Assembly (NCBI RefSeq): GCF_030362795.1
Contig: NZ_JAUCBM010000001.1
Span: 620,001-684,000 of the forward strand
DNA: 64,000 bases
Reading direction: 5' to 3'
From: Pseudochrobactrum kiredjianiae
GTDB taxonomy: Bacteria > Pseudomonadota > Alphaproteobacteria > Rhizobiales > Rhizobiaceae
The notes beneath the pieces are model-generated. The model saw only the letters and a program-made list of their open reading frames with translations, did no database searches and was not told the origin of the DNA. This document shows, piece by piece, positions 54,904 through 64,000 of the stretch (position 1 is its first letter; each line of letters starts with the position of its first letter). Made by a program: the position numbers and the translations under genes.

Positions 54904-56301
54904 ATGGAAGATATTGCAACACATGTGCTGATTATCGGTGGCGGGCCTGCCGGTTATGTCGCTGCCATCCGTGCCGGGCAACTTGGCCTGCCGGTGATAT
55001 TGGTTGAAAAAGAGCAGTTGGGCGGCACCTGCCTGAATATCGGTTGTATCCCTTCCAAAGCACTCATCCATGCGGCGGATACTTATCACCATGCGCTTGG
55101 TCAGCAAGCCGGTTCTGCATTGGGCTTGCGCGTAGGGGATGTGTCACTGGATTGGGGGAAGACGCTCAACTGGAAAAATGCCATTGTGCGGCGGCTGACC
55201 GGCGGCGTTGAAGGTCTGTTGAAAAAGCATAAGGTCACCGTGCTGAAAGGGACGGCGGAGATTGCCGACGGCAAGACGGTTGTGGTGCATGGTAAGGCGG
55301 GCAGTACCCGTATCCGCACCAAACATCTGGTTTTGGCAACTGGTTCTTTGCCGATGCAGATCAGCGCTTTGCCTTTCGGCGGTAATGTTATCTCCTCAAC
55401 CGATGCGCTGGCACTGGAACAGGTGCCAAAACGGCTGGCGGTAATCGGTGCTGGCTATATCGGGCTGGAGCTAAGTACAGCATTTGCCAAACTCGGTTCG
55501 CAGGTGACGATTATTGAAGCGGCTGACCGTATTTTGCCGCTTTGGGATGCGGAATTGACAATGCCGGTACGCAAGCGGCTGACGGCTCTGGGCGTTACCG
55601 TGATGACGCGTAGTGAGGCGCGGGGTCTCAATGCAGACGGGCAATCATTGCTGGTGCATGAACATGGCAATGGCACGCCGGTTGTGGTGGAGGCGGATAA
55701 GTTTCTGGTGGCTGTCGGACGCCGTCCGAATATCAATGGTTTCGGGCTGGAACGGCTTGATCTGGCGATGAATGGTGCTTTCATCCGCATTGACAAGTAT
55801 TGCGCGACTTCCATGCTCAATGTCTGGGCAATCGGCGATGTGACGGGGGAGCCGATGCTGGCACATCGGGCAATGGCGCAAGGCGCGATGCTCGCAGAAC
55901 ATCTAGCCGGACAGAAATCTGCTTTCGAAGAGCCGGTTATTCCATCCGTCTGCTTCACCGATCCTGAGGTGGTGAGTGTCGGACTGTTGCCCGATCAGGC
56001 AAAATTACAGGGCTATGAGATTGTCACCGGCAGTTTTCCGTTTATGGCCAATGGCCGTGCTATGACCCAGCAGGATGAGACGGGCTTTGTCCGCATCACT
56101 GCGCGCGCGGATAATCATCTGGTGCTGGGCATACAAGCGGTCGGGCATGATGTGTCCGAACTGGTCAATGGTTTTGCACTGGCACTGGAAATGGGCGCTG
56201 TTTTGGAAGATGTGGCGCAGACTATTCACGCGCATCCGACACGCGGCGAGGCTTTTCAGGAGGCCGCTTTCACAGCGCTCGGTCGCAATCTGCATAGTTA
56301 A
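54904..56301 (+). CDS. lpdV: Dihydrolipoyl dehydrogenase (E3) of the branched-chain complex
   Basis: This flavoprotein (465 residues) reoxidises lipoamide with NAD+. The FAD motif GGGPAGYVAA (12-21) and the redox pair C43-LNIG-C48 are followed by the NAD motif GAGYIGLELS, the second FAD block (NVWAIGDVTGEPMLAHRA) and the C-terminal catalytic His-Glu (HAHPTRGEAFQEAA). The ATG at 54904 lies 1 nt after the bkdB stop. An upstream open frame overlaps bkdB and is not needed. Its place at the end of the bkd genes marks it as the LpdV type. Confidence 0.94.
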   Translation: MEDIATHVLIIGGGPAGYVAAIRAGQLGLPVILVEKEQLGGTCLNIGCIPSKALIHAADTYHHALGQQAGSALGLRVGDVSLDWGKTLNWKNAIVRRLTGGVEGLLKKHKVTVLKGTAEIADGKTVVVHGKAGSTRIRTKHLVLATGSLPMQISALPFGGNVISSTDALALEQVPKRLAVIGAGYIGLELSTAFAKLGSQVTIIEAADRILPLWDAELTMPVRKRLTALGVTVMTRSEARGLNADGQSLLVHEHGNGTPVVVEADKFLVAVGRRPNINGFGLERLDLAMNGAFIRIDKYCATSMLNVWAIGDVTGEPMLAHRAMAQGAMLAEHLAGQKSAFEEPVIPSVCFTDPEVVSVGLLPDQAKLQGYEIVTGSFPFMANGRAMTQQDETGFVRITARADNHLVLGIQAVGHDVSELVNGFALALEMGAVLEDVAQTIHAHPTRGEAFQEAAFTALGRNLHS

Positions 56302-56305
56302 AATT

Positions 56306-56337
56306 ATGGCGGGCTTTGCAACGACAAAGCCCGCCAT
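56306..56337. terminator. Bidirectional terminator between lpdV and the convergent hydrolase gene
   Basis: ATGGCGGGCTTTG (56306-56318) pairs perfectly with 56325-56337 over six bases. It lies 4 nt past the lpdV stop and 10 nt before the stop of the opposing gene. The flanking T-runs are short. Confidence 0.75.
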
Positions 56338-56347
56338 ATTGTGATTA

Positions 56348-58000
56348 CTATTTTGGCAGTCTGGCGATGAAATATTCTTTCAACCGGTCAATATCCGCTT
56401 GTGCCCACTTCACATCGGTTACCTCTACCCACGCATCGATATAATGTTGCGGCGCATAGACATGGCCATGTCCGATTGGTGTGGTGGTGGCCATCATCAG
56501 ATCAATGGCCAGTTGCAGCATACTGACAACCGGATACCATTTCAGCTGCGGAGAGACATCAGGGCCACGTGGTGCCTTCATCCAGTCCGGCTCGCGGTAG
56601 AAGTCTTTCGGATCAAAGAACACAATCGGGTCACTGGCATATTGCAGATAGACAATCCGCATCGGACCCCAATGGCTGTTTGGCAGCTTCAAAGCATTAT
56701 TCTGGTTGGTAAAACGCGCATAGGAGCCATCACGAAACTCCGGCAACCATTCCGGTGTGCCTTCATTGCGGTTATTGGTGATAGAACGCCACAAACGGCT
56801 GGTGAATGGCGGACCGCTCCACAAAGCGCCCTGATACGGATCACCCAGAACCTGAAACAGCTCAGATGAAAGCTGCGAGTTCATCGCACCAAGGCTCAGG
56901 CCATAGAGATAGAGCTTCGGACGCGTGTCTTTCGGCAGCTTTGTCCAATAATCATAAACCTCATCAAACAGAGCTGTGGCGGTTTCGCTGCCATAGCCCG
57001 GCTCAACGAGCAGGGAGAGCCAGCTGGCGAGGTAGGAATATTGTACGGCAACACTCGCAATGTCGCCGTCATGGAGATACTCCACCGGATCAATGCCCAT
57101 TTCATCAACCCAGCCGGTGCCGGTCGGAATAGTCACAATGAGCAGTGAGCGCTCGAATGCACCGACGCGGATCATCTCCTGAAGCGCAATTTTGGCGCGT
57201 TCTTTGGCGGTTTCAGCCGAGCGCAAGCCCACATAGACGCGCAGCGGATTTTGCGCCGGACGGCCGGTGAAGCTGCTAATCTGCGCGGCATCAGGACCGG
57301 AGCTGACATAGCTGCGCCCCATGCGGCCCAGCTCATCCCATTTTACCAACGAGGCAGCACTGCCGCTTTTCAGCGGATCTTGCGGTTGCGGGACTTCCGC
57401 TTCCATCAGGGCATCAATCTTGCGATAGGAGGAGTCCATCACATGCAGACCAAAGCGGAACAGCACGCCGTTAATCGCCATGCTGAAAATCACGGCGGCA
57501 ATCAGGAAACCGGTAAAGCGCGACAGGCGCGGTGGTATATAGCGGTCGAGCCAGCGGCTGGAGCTGCGATAAATCAGCTGAAACAGGCGGGCAAGGGCAA
57601 TCAAAATGACAAAAGTGGTAATCGCGATCAGACCGGTTTTAAACGGATGCGCGCTTTCAACCTTTTTCAACTCCATCAGGGAACGGATGGAATTTTGGCC
57701 GTCTGCCGCATGCCACAAGAACACCATAGCGGTGATAATGGTGACGGCCATTGCTGCAATTTTAATGGCATGGGAAATGCGGCCTTTAAGCTTTGGCAGT
57801 TGCAGATAATTCCACAGCCAGAACAGAAAAACACCAATGCCATAGCCGATGGCAAAACAGGCGCCTGACAGCACACCTTGTATCAAAAAAGGACGCGGCA
57901 CCAGCGAAGGCGTGAGCGAAGCTGCAAAAAATAAAGTGCCGAGCAGCATCCCGATCAGAGACAGGGAGTTCCAGAATTTTTCCAGCCAGAGGGGCTTCAT
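56348..58000 (-). CDS. Membrane-anchored alpha/beta hydrolase (Abhydrolase_9 type)
   Basis: This 550-residue protein has an N-terminal membrane domain with about four helices (13-30, 40-62, 80-95, 122-140) and a further helix near 165-180. A C-terminal alpha/beta-hydrolase domain follows. The nucleophile elbow is YGLSLGA with Ser369, a GxSxG match. This architecture fits the Abhydrolase_9 family, whose substrates are not known to me. The frame is open 43 codons further upstream. The ATG at 58000 is chosen because it gives a normal membrane N-terminus and has AAAGAG upstream. The preceding gene, 19 bp away, encodes a secreted helical protein, and both are probably one transcript. Confidence 0.82.
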   Translation of the reverse strand: MKPLWLEKFWNSLSLIGMLLGTLFFAASLTPSLVPRPFLIQGVLSGACFAIGYGIGVFLFWLWNYLQLPKLKGRISHAIKIAAMAVTIITAMVFLWHAADGQNSIRSLMELKKVESAHPFKTGLIAITTFVILIALARLFQLIYRSSSRWLDRYIPPRLSRFTGFLIAAVIFSMAINGVLFRFGLHVMDSSYRKIDALMEAEVPQPQDPLKSGSAASLVKWDELGRMGRSYVSSGPDAAQISSFTGRPAQNPLRVYVGLRSAETAKERAKIALQEMIRVGAFERSLLIVTIPTGTGWVDEMGIDPVEYLHDGDIASVAVQYSYLASWLSLLVEPGYGSETATALFDEVYDYWTKLPKDTRPKLYLYGLSLGAMNSQLSSELFQVLGDPYQGALWSGPPFTSRLWRSITNNRNEGTPEWLPEFRDGSYARFTNQNNALKLPNSHWGPMRIVYLQYASDPIVFFDPKDFYREPDWMKAPRGPDVSPQLKWYPVVSMLQLAIDLMMATTTPIGHGHVYAPQHYIDAWVEVTDVKWAQADIDRLKEYFIARLPK

Positions 58001-58019
58001 CAGCTCTTTTCCCTTATTT

Positions 58020-58805
58020 TTAATGCAATGCACAAAGGCCGGTGCAGTCTTTATTTTCCATGGTAGTAATGAACTGATCTGCGGACTGGCGGGCAGTTTC
58101 ACGCAAAACCGGTTTTGCGCCTTTGACAATATTGCTTAGCATTGTGCGATCTTGCAAGGAGATAGAGCGGGCAATCGTAGCGGCATTTTCTGCAAGTGCC
58201 TGAGCTAATCTTTCCTGATTATGGGCGTTCAATTCAGGATTGCTGAGCATCAGTGCTGCGCCATTGATGACTTGCTGTAAGCCCAATCGTAACTTGAGGA
58301 TTGTATCGGTCTGCGCCTTGTTGCCTTTGTCGGTTTGGACGGCGGCAGCATAATCCTCGGCAGCCTCCAATGCAGCGGCGATAAAACGGATCATCGCTGC
58401 GGAAGAACGGGTAATTTCATCCTGAAAGGCGATGCTGTTATTTTTTGTATCAGCCTGTTTTTGCGGGTCTGGCGAGAACAGCACATAGGCTTTGGTGACT
58501 TGCGCTTGCTGCTGGATAATATCCATCAAAACCGGCAGGTCACTGGCTTTATAAGGAGCCTGTCCGATGATCGCAGGCGCATTCCACAGCGCTTCAAGTA
58601 CCTTCGCATCTTCTGTATTGGAAAGGCGCGGTGGCAGCTTAGTTTCCTTGGCTTTCTCAAGCCGGACAATAAAGGCCTGTAATGCACTGTTGAGTTGGTC
58701 GGGACCATTTGACGGTACTGTCGCTACAGCCGGATGAATGGCCGTAACGGCAATGGCCAGCGCCAGCATAGGCAGCGAATAACGTCTGAAATGTACCGGC
58801 AGCAT
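58020..58805 (-). CDS. Uncharacterised secreted helical protein
   Basis: I do not recognise this 261-residue protein. A Sec signal peptide (YSLPMLALAIAVTAIHPAVA) is probably cut near TVPS. The rest is strongly helical with many Ala, Gln and Leu residues and no Cys until the last residues (KDCTGLCALH), where two Cys may form a disulfide. No catalytic motif is visible. GAGAGAG precedes the ATG by about 5 nt. It is followed after 19 bp by the membrane hydrolase gene and may be its periplasmic partner. Confidence 0.72.
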   Translation of the reverse strand: MLPVHFRRYSLPMLALAIAVTAIHPAVATVPSNGPDQLNSALQAFIVRLEKAKETKLPPRLSNTEDAKVLEALWNAPAIIGQAPYKASDLPVLMDIIQQQAQVTKAYVLFSPDPQKQADTKNNSIAFQDEITRSSAAMIRFIAAALEAAEDYAAAVQTDKGNKAQTDTILKLRLGLQQVINGAALMLSNPELNAHNQERLAQALAENAATIARSISLQDRTMLSNIVKGAKPVLRETARQSADQFITTMENKDCTGLCALH

Positions 58806-58924
58806 TGGTTCTCTCTCGCTGTTTTGATCGGAACAGCCTGCATAATATAAAAATTACGTCAATGGGTGCGCAAATCCGATGGCTGACGAATTTTTGATGG
58901 GTGTTCATAAAATGCGATCTAAAA

Positions 58925-58934
58925 TTATAGATAA
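58925..58934. promoter_or_regulatory. BioR box 1 upstream of bioB
   Basis: TTATAGATAA is the exact reverse complement of TTATCTATAA, the established box of the GntR-family biotin regulator BioR in alphaproteobacteria. It lies 146 bp before bioB, in the AT-rich divergent region. Confidence 0.8.
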
Positions 58935-58966
58935 TTAATGATGATTTTGGGTGATTTGATTTAAAA

Positions 58967-58976
58967 TTATAGATAT
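58967..58976. promoter_or_regulatory. BioR-like box 2 (one mismatch)
   Basis: TTATAGATAT matches the reversed BioR box at nine of ten positions and shares the flanking AAAA of box 1. It lies 42 bp (about four helical turns) from box 1. Confidence 0.6.
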
Positions 58977-59038
58977 TTTTATATAGACTTATAAATTTTA
59001 CCGTTTTAAGTGGTTAGAAAATTCCGAATCTCGTAAAA

Positions 59039-59048
59039 TTATCTATAA
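59039..59048. promoter_or_regulatory. BioR box 3 next to the bioB ribosome site
   Basis: TTATCTATAA is a perfect BioR box, 31 bp before the bioB start and opposite in orientation to boxes 1 and 2. Binding here should block transcription of the bio operon directly. Confidence 0.85.
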
Positions 59049-59079
59049 TTTATGCGAGTAATATGAGAGAGGAAATTTC

Positions 59080-60072
59080 ATGCCGCTGTCCGAGCTTCTA
59101 CACAATGCGCCTGAACCACGCTGGACGAATGAAGAAGCACGCCGCATCTATGATTTACCGTTTAACGATCTGATGTTTCAGGCGCATGTCATCCACCGGC
59201 AGAATTTTGATCCGAACCGGCTGCAGATGAGCAAATTGCTGAGCATTAAAACCGGCGGCTGTCCGGAGGATTGCTTCTATTGCAATCAGTCTGCGCATAA
59301 TCCGACCGGCCTGAAGGCGTCCAAATTGATGGAGGTGGAGCGTGTGTTGGCTGAAGCACGGCAGGCCAAAGCGGCTGGCGCGACACGCTATTGCATGGGC
59401 GCGGCATGGCGCAGTCCTAAAGAGCGCGACATGGATATGGTTATCGCCATGGTTGAAGGTGTCAAAGCCATGGGCATGGAAACCTGCATGACGCTTGGCA
59501 TGTTGTCACTGCCGCAGGCACAAAAGCTCGGTGCGGCGGGGCTCGATTATTACAACCATAATATTGATACGTCTGAGGAGTTTTACCCGCAGATCATCAC
59601 CACCCGTACATTCGCAGACCGACTGGATACGCTGGATAATGTGCGGTTGGCCGGTATCAATGTCTGCTCCGGTGGCATTCTCGGTATGGGGGAGAGTGAG
59701 CAGGATCGCGTCAATATGCTGGTAACGCTGGCCAATCTTCAGCAAGTACCGCAAAGCGTGCCGATCAATATGCTGATCCCGATTGAAGGCTCTAAACTCG
59801 CTAATGCCAGGCCGGTGGATTCCATCGCTTTCATCCGCATTATCGCCTTGGCACGGATTATGATGTCGACATCTCATGTTCGGCTTACCGCAGGACGCAG
59901 CAATATGAGCGATGAAATGCAGGCGATGTGCTTCTTCGCCGGTGCCAATTCAATTTTCATCGGGGATGTTCTGCTCACTGCCGCCAATGCGGGGGATGAC
60001 CGCGATGCGGATTTGCTCAAACGTCTGGGCATGAAGGCTGAAACTGTGGCCGAGGAAAGCTGCACATGCTGA
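59080..60072 (+). CDS. bioB: Biotin synthase
   Basis: This radical-SAM enzyme inserts sulfur into dethiobiotin. It has 330 residues. The radical-SAM cluster motif is C61-x3-C65-x2-C68 ([13 protein letters not shown]). Downstream blocks [28 protein letters not shown] and the Arg-containing [15 protein letters not shown] hold the [2Fe-2S] ligands and are canonical. The length is normal. GAGAGAGGAAA precedes the ATG. It is first in bioB-F-D-A-Z and overlaps bioF by 7 nt. Three BioR boxes lie upstream, so biotin repression is expected. Confidence 0.96.
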   Translation: MPLSELLHNAPEPRWTNEEARRIYDLPFNDLMFQAHVIHRQNFDPNRLQMSKLLSIKTGGCPEDCFYCNQSAHNPTGLKASKLMEVERVLAEARQAKAAGATRYCMGAAWRSPKERDMDMVIAMVEGVKAMGMETCMTLGMLSLPQAQKLGAAGLDYYNHNIDTSEEFYPQIITTRTFADRLDTLDNVRLAGINVCSGGILGMGESEQDRVNMLVTLANLQQVPQSVPINMLIPIEGSKLANARPVDSIAFIRIIALARIMMSTSHVRLTAGRSNMSDEMQAMCFFAGANSIFIGDVLLTAANAGDDRDADLLKRLGMKAETVAEESCTC

Positions 60073-61181
60073 TGCAGCCTTACAATGCGATATTGCAACG
60101 GCTTGAAAGCAAGGGGCGGTTGCGCAATCTCAACGTGGCGCGAGGTGCAGATTTCTCTTCCAATGATTATCTGGCGCTGGCTGGCTCAGACTATTTGCGG
60201 AATATTGCCTGTGATGCGCTGGAGCGTGGCGTGCCAGTCGGCTCCGGCGGTTCGCGTCTGTTGCGCGGCAATCATTCGGAACATGAAGCACTAGAGGCGG
60301 AAGCCGCTGCTTTTTTCAAAGCACCACAAGTCTTGTATTTCGCCAGTGGTTTTGATGCCAATCAGGCGGTGTTTGCAACGCTCCCTCAGGCAGGTGATTT
60401 GGTGCTTTATGATGCGCTGATCCATGCCAGTATTCATGCAGGGATGCAGGCAGGCAAAGCGAAAATACAAAGCGTGCCGCACAATGATATTGCGGCATTT
60501 GAAACTGTCATCCGGCATTTTCGTGCGACAGAGAAAAGCGGCAATATCTGGCTGGTGGTTGAAAGCCTCTATTCTATGGATGGTGATCGCGCCCCGCTTG
60601 CAGAACTGAGTGCTTTGGCAGATCGTTACGGGTGTTTTCTTTATATTGATGAGGCACATGCAACCGGTGTGTTTGGTGCCAACGGGCGGGGCTTGGCGGC
60701 AGAACTGGAGGGGCGTGAAAATGCGCTGATCCTGCATACCTGCGGCAAGGCACTCGGCGCTTCCGGTGCGTTGCTTTGTGCCGCAAAACCTTTGATTGAT
60801 GTACTGATTAATCAGGCACGGGGCTTTATTTTCTCGACTGCGCCAGCGCCTTTGCAGGCGGCGATTGTACGCGGCAGTTTAAAAGCGTTGACTGCAGAAC
60901 CGCAGCGGCGTGAGAAATTACAGGCACTCATTCACCATGCAGAACACTACTTGCAGCCAAGCGGTTCGCAGATCATTCCCTATCAGATCGGAGATAATCA
61001 ACGCGCCGTTGCAATGGCTGAGGCTATGCAAAATCAGGGCTTTGATATTCGTGCCATTCGTCCGCCGACAGTGCCGTTTGGCACCGCGCGACTACGTATT
61101 TCTATCACGTTAAATGTTGATGAGGCACAGATCACGCGTATGGCTGAAGTGCTGAAAAAGATTGCAAACCTTTATGAGTAA
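60066..61181 (+). CDS. bioF: 8-amino-7-oxononanoate synthase
   Basis: This PLP enzyme joins pimeloyl-thioester and alanine. It has 371 residues. The cofactor Asp195 and His198 lie in YIDEAHATG, and Lys228 in [11 protein letters not shown] carries [19 protein letters not shown] is the family substrate block. The start overlaps the bioB stop by 7 nt. A second ATG two codons on is possible. The C-terminus overlaps bioD by 8 nt. All key residues are intact. Confidence 0.95.
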   Translation: MLMQPYNAILQRLESKGRLRNLNVARGADFSSNDYLALAGSDYLRNIACDALERGVPVGSGGSRLLRGNHSEHEALEAEAAAFFKAPQVLYFASGFDANQAVFATLPQAGDLVLYDALIHASIHAGMQAGKAKIQSVPHNDIAAFETVIRHFRATEKSGNIWLVVESLYSMDGDRAPLAELSALADRYGCFLYIDEAHATGVFGANGRGLAAELEGRENALILHTCGKALGASGALLCAAKPLIDVLINQARGFIFSTAPAPLQAAIVRGSLKALTAEPQRREKLQALIHHAEHYLQPSGSQIIPYQIGDNQRAVAMAEAMQNQGFDIRAIRPPTVPFGTARLRISITLNVDEAQITRMAEVLKKIANLYE

Positions 61182-61809
61182 TCCCGTATTTATTGTCAGT
61201 GGTACTGATACCGGTATTGGCAAAACCATTTTCAGCGCAGCACTGACCCAAGCCCTGCAAGGCAGCTACTGGAAACCGGTGCAATCCGGTCTGGAGGAAG
61301 AGACAGACAGCGAGACTGTGCGTCGTTTGGCACCGGAATGTCCTGTTCTGCCGGAGCAGTGGCGTTTACAATTACCCGCTTCACCGCATCTCTCCGCTGA
61401 GACGGAGGGGGTGGAGATCGAACCCGCAGCACTGAATATTCCACATTGCAACCGGCCGCTGGTGGTGGAAGGTGCAGGTGGCTTGATGGTGCCGCTGACA
61501 CGCTCCCAGACTTATCTTGATATCTTCGCCCGCTGGCAGCAGCCGGTCATTCTCTGCGCTCGCACACAGCTAGGCACGATCAATCATAGTCTGCTGTCAT
61601 TGGAAGCACTGCACAGCCGCAATATTCCGGTGCTCGGTGTGGTCTTTATCGGACATGCGCATGAGGACAGTGAAGGGATCATCTGTGAGCTGGGCAAAGT
61701 GCGCCGCCTTGGTCGCCTGCCTGTATTGGATGATCTGAACCCGCAGACATTGAGGCAAGCATTTGCAGAGAACTTCAATCTGGATGATTTTACCGGAGGT
61801 GCCCGATGA
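61174..61809 (+). CDS. bioD: Dethiobiotin synthetase
   Basis: This ATP-dependent carboxylase closes the ureido ring of dethiobiotin. It has 211 residues. The P-loop is GTDTGIGKT (10-18), and the block [11 protein letters not shown] and the Lys of YWKPVQSG are present. The ATG at 61174 is chosen over one four codons upstream because it gives the usual N-terminus. It overlaps bioF by 8 nt and bioA by 4 nt. Confidence 0.94.
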   Translation: MSNPVFIVSGTDTGIGKTIFSAALTQALQGSYWKPVQSGLEEETDSETVRRLAPECPVLPEQWRLQLPASPHLSAETEGVEIEPAALNIPHCNRPLVVEGAGGLMVPLTRSQTYLDIFARWQQPVILCARTQLGTINHSLLSLEALHSRNIPVLGVVFIGHAHEDSEGIICELGKVRRLGRLPVLDDLNPQTLRQAFAENFNLDDFTGGAR

Positions 61810-63080
61810 GCCATTCTTCATCGCCGGTCTGGCATCCGTTTACCCAGCATCTGCTGGAGCCTGTTACAAAAAAGATTACTCGCACGGAGGGTGCCTATCT
61901 GATCGATGAAGACGGGCGCAAAATCCTTGATCTGATCTCGTCCTGGTGGGTGATTACCCATGGTCATCGCACACCGCAGATCATGCAGGCCATTCGTGAA
62001 GCAACAGAACAATATGACCAGATCATTTTTGCGGAATACAGCCATGAACCGGCGGAGCAGCTGGCACAGGAACTGATCCGTATTGTGCCGCATGGTCTGT
62101 CGCATGTGTTCTATTCCGACAGTGGTTCGACTTGCGTGGAAGTGGCTCTGAAAATGGCGCTGGGCTATTTCCATAATCGTGGTGAACTGCGTGCCAGAAT
62201 TGCTGTGATGGCGGGCAGCTATCACGGGGACACAATCGGCACTATGTCTGCCGGTGAGCGCGGCGTGTTCAATGCGGCCTATGGTGCATTGCTTTATGAT
62301 GTGGCGACAATTCCGTTTCCCGCAGAGGGGCGTGAACAGCAAACGCTGGATGTATTTGAACAGCTTTGCCGAGGCGGGGACTTGGCTGCCTTGATTGTCG
62401 AACCGCTGCTACTCGGCGCAGGCGGTATGAAAATCTATCCGGCTTTTGTGTTACGGCAGTTGAAGGCGATTGCCGAGGCGCATGGTGTTTTACTGATCTG
62501 CGATGAAGTGATGACTGGTTGGGCGCGCACCGGCACATTATTTGCCAGTGAGCAGGCCGGTATTACACCGGATATTCTGTGTCTCTCTAAGGGTATTACC
62601 GGCGGAGCACTGCCTCTGGCGGTGACGCTGTGTGTACCGAAAATATTCGAAGCACATCTTTCAACCGATCGAAGCCGCACTTTCTATCATTCAAGTTCCT
62701 ATACGGCGAACCCGATTGCCTGTGCGGCTGGTCTTGCCAACATGCAAATCTGGCGCGATGAGCCGGTTTTGCAGCGCGTACAAGATTTGCAGGCGATGCA
62801 GAGCCGTGAGTTGCTACGTTTCAAACATGATCCGCGTTTTGAGAATGTCCGGCAATGCGGAACCATTACAGCACTGGATGTTAAAGCGCAAAGTAGCGGG
62901 TATCTCTCGGATATCGCTTTACGGCTGAAAGCATTTTTCCGCTCTCATGATGTGCTGCTGCGACCACTTGGTAATGTGCTGTATCTGATGCCGCCTTATT
63001 GCGTCACCGAGCAGGAATTGCAGCGCTCTTATCAGCTGATTGATGAGGCGGCAGACCTGCTGCAAAGCGGCAAATTATGA
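61806..63080 (+). CDS. bioA: Adenosylmethionine-8-amino-7-oxononanoate aminotransferase
   Basis: This PLP transaminase makes 7,8-diaminononanoate, using S-adenosylmethionine as amino donor. It has 424 residues. WHPFTQHL at the start and SSWWV are diagnostic, Asp233 (ICDEVMTGW) binds the pyridine nitrogen, and Lys262 (SKGITGG) holds PLP. It overlaps bioD by 4 nt and the bioZ frame by 4 nt (ATGA). No defects are visible. Confidence 0.95.
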   Translation: MSHSSSPVWHPFTQHLLEPVTKKITRTEGAYLIDEDGRKILDLISSWWVITHGHRTPQIMQAIREATEQYDQIIFAEYSHEPAEQLAQELIRIVPHGLSHVFYSDSGSTCVEVALKMALGYFHNRGELRARIAVMAGSYHGDTIGTMSAGERGVFNAAYGALLYDVATIPFPAEGREQQTLDVFEQLCRGGDLAALIVEPLLLGAGGMKIYPAFVLRQLKAIAEAHGVLLICDEVMTGWARTGTLFASEQAGITPDILCLSKGITGGALPLAVTLCVPKIFEAHLSTDRSRTFYHSSSYTANPIACAAGLANMQIWRDEPVLQRVQDLQAMQSRELLRFKHDPRFENVRQCGTITALDVKAQSSGYLSDIALRLKAFFRSHDVLLRPLGNVLYLMPPYCVTEQELQRSYQLIDEAADLLQSGKL

Positions 63081-64000
63081 GCGGCTCTTATCCGTCTTCC
63101 ATCATCGGCTTTGGCCATGCCGTGCCAAAGCGTTAGGTTTTCAATGCAGAGATTGAAGCTGCGCTTGGGCTAGAAAGTGGCTGGATTGAACGCCGCACCG
63201 GTATCCGCAGTCGTTATTGGGTTGAGGATGGTGAGACGCTGACTGATCTTGCAACTGAAGCAGGGCGCATGGCGCTGGCAAATGCTGGTATAGCTCAATC
63301 TGAAATCGGCATGGTGCTGCTGGCAACATCAACGCCGGATCATCTTTTGCCACCTTCTGCGCCTTTGTTGGCGCATAAGTTAGGGCTCACAGGTGCTGGT
63401 GCGGTTGATCTTGCCGGTGCCTGTTCCGGTTTTCTCTATGCGCTGGTGATGGGGGATGCATTGGTACGCACGCAGGGGCGGGCAGTGCTGATTGTTGCGG
63501 CGAATATTCTCTCGCGCCGTATCAACCGGCAGGAGCGGGCGTCTGCCGTGATGTTTGGCGACGCGGCTGGTGCTGTTGTTTTGGCGCCATCCCAAAACGG
63601 GATTGGCAGTCTGGTCAGTTCCACACTCACCAGTGATGGCAGTCATTATGATCTGATCGGCATTCCGACAGGTGAAACATTGATGACAATGCGCGATGGC
63701 CGTTCCATGTTTGCACAGGCGGTGAAGACCATGATGGATTGCGGCAAAACCGTTTTACAACAAGCCAATGTTGAACCCACTGCGATTGGTCATTTTGTGC
63801 CGCATCAGGCCAATGCACGGATTTTTGATGCAGTGGCAGAGCAGTTGCAACTGAACAATGCAGTGACTGCCTGCACGATTGCGGATTATGGCAACTCATC
63901 GGCGGCGACTATTCCGCTCAGCCTGTCTCTGGGGCAGAGTACCTATCGTAAAGATGATCTGATCCTGCTGACAGCCGCAGGTGCTGGACTGACAGGCGGC
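63077..64000 (+). pseudogene. bioZ: bioZ (FabH-like 3-oxoacyl-ACP synthase III) interrupted by an in-frame TAG, runs off the window
   Basis: The frame starts with ATG 63077 overlapping the bioA stop by 4 nt. The first 19 codons give [19 protein letters not shown], a proper KAS III start, and codon 20 is TAG (63134-63136). The same frame then stays open to the window end (308 codons) with the full family pattern. Cys116 lies in GACSGF, His243 in FVPHQAN and Asn273 in YGNSSAAT, so the whole catalytic triad is intact. In Agrobacterium and Brucella, BioZ condenses glutaryl-CoA with malonyl-ACP to start the pimeloyl chain. As written, translation would stop at residue 19. A restart at ATG 63269 (codon 65) would lose the first beta-alpha elements. 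A sequence error or nonsense suppression are alternatives. Only the very C-terminus is missing. Confidence 0.85.

Overview
The window comes from an alphaproteobacterium, most likely of the Brucellaceae (the Brucella/Ochrobactrum/Pseudochrobactrum group). This rests on four things: a bioB-F-D-A-Z operon preceded by BioR boxes, a fixNOQP-fixGHIS cluster with an FNR/FixK box, a short intergenic repeat of a kind I recall from this group, and moderate GC content. I see no tRNA, rRNA, CRISPR array, transposase or integrase, so this looks like settled chromosomal metabolism. A few junctions may still be strain-specific.

Layout. (1) 61-8329, minus strand: the cbb3 cytochrome c oxidase structural genes ccoNOQP and the assembly genes ccoGHIS, including the tiny ccoQ and ccoS genes. 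An FNR/FixK box lies at about -41.5 of a good promoter in front of ccoN. (2) 9289-18114, plus strand: an oligopeptide-type ABC importer (permeases, binding protein, two ATPases) interleaved with two unrelated amidohydrolases. (3) 18181-20664, minus strand: a sodium/amino-acid symporter and a stand-alone (S)-ureidoglycine aminohydrolase. (4) 20825-27167, minus strand: a second oligopeptide-type importer ending in a glycerophosphodiester phosphodiesterase. This gene order resembles agrocinopine (acc) operons. A sugar-isomerase-like gene is divergent from it at 27558. (5) 28457-34419, plus strand: two unrecognised envelope proteins, an OmpR-type two-component system, a VirK/DUF535 protein and a PAP2 phosphatase.

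(6) 34421-56301: a large catabolic block. An AraC regulator diverges from thiolase, acyl-CoA synthetase, acyl-CoA dehydrogenase, 3-hydroxyisobutyrate dehydrogenase and enoyl-CoA hydratase genes. Then come a GntR regulator, aldehyde dehydrogenase, SDR, a third oligopeptide-type importer, an amidase and the complete branched-chain 2-oxoacid dehydrogenase (bkdA1, bkdA2, bkdB, lpdV). Together these suggest import of an amide-containing or peptide-like compound, its hydrolysis, oxidation of the pieces, and entry into valine-type branched acyl-CoA degradation. (7) 56348-58805, minus strand: a membrane alpha/beta hydrolase and a secreted helical protein. (8) 59080-64000, plus strand: biotin synthesis bioBFDA, followed by a bioZ (FabH-like) frame that carries an in-frame TAG at codon 20 and runs off the window.

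The observations most worth following up are the interrupted bioZ, the acc-like phosphodiester importer cluster, the amidase/importer/bkd block as a possible uncharacterised pathway, and several precise regulatory sites (BioR x3, FNR, and palindromes in front of the AraC, GntR and ureidoglycine hydrolase promoters). Promoters and operators were read by eye. Family assignments come from motif recognition, not from a database search.
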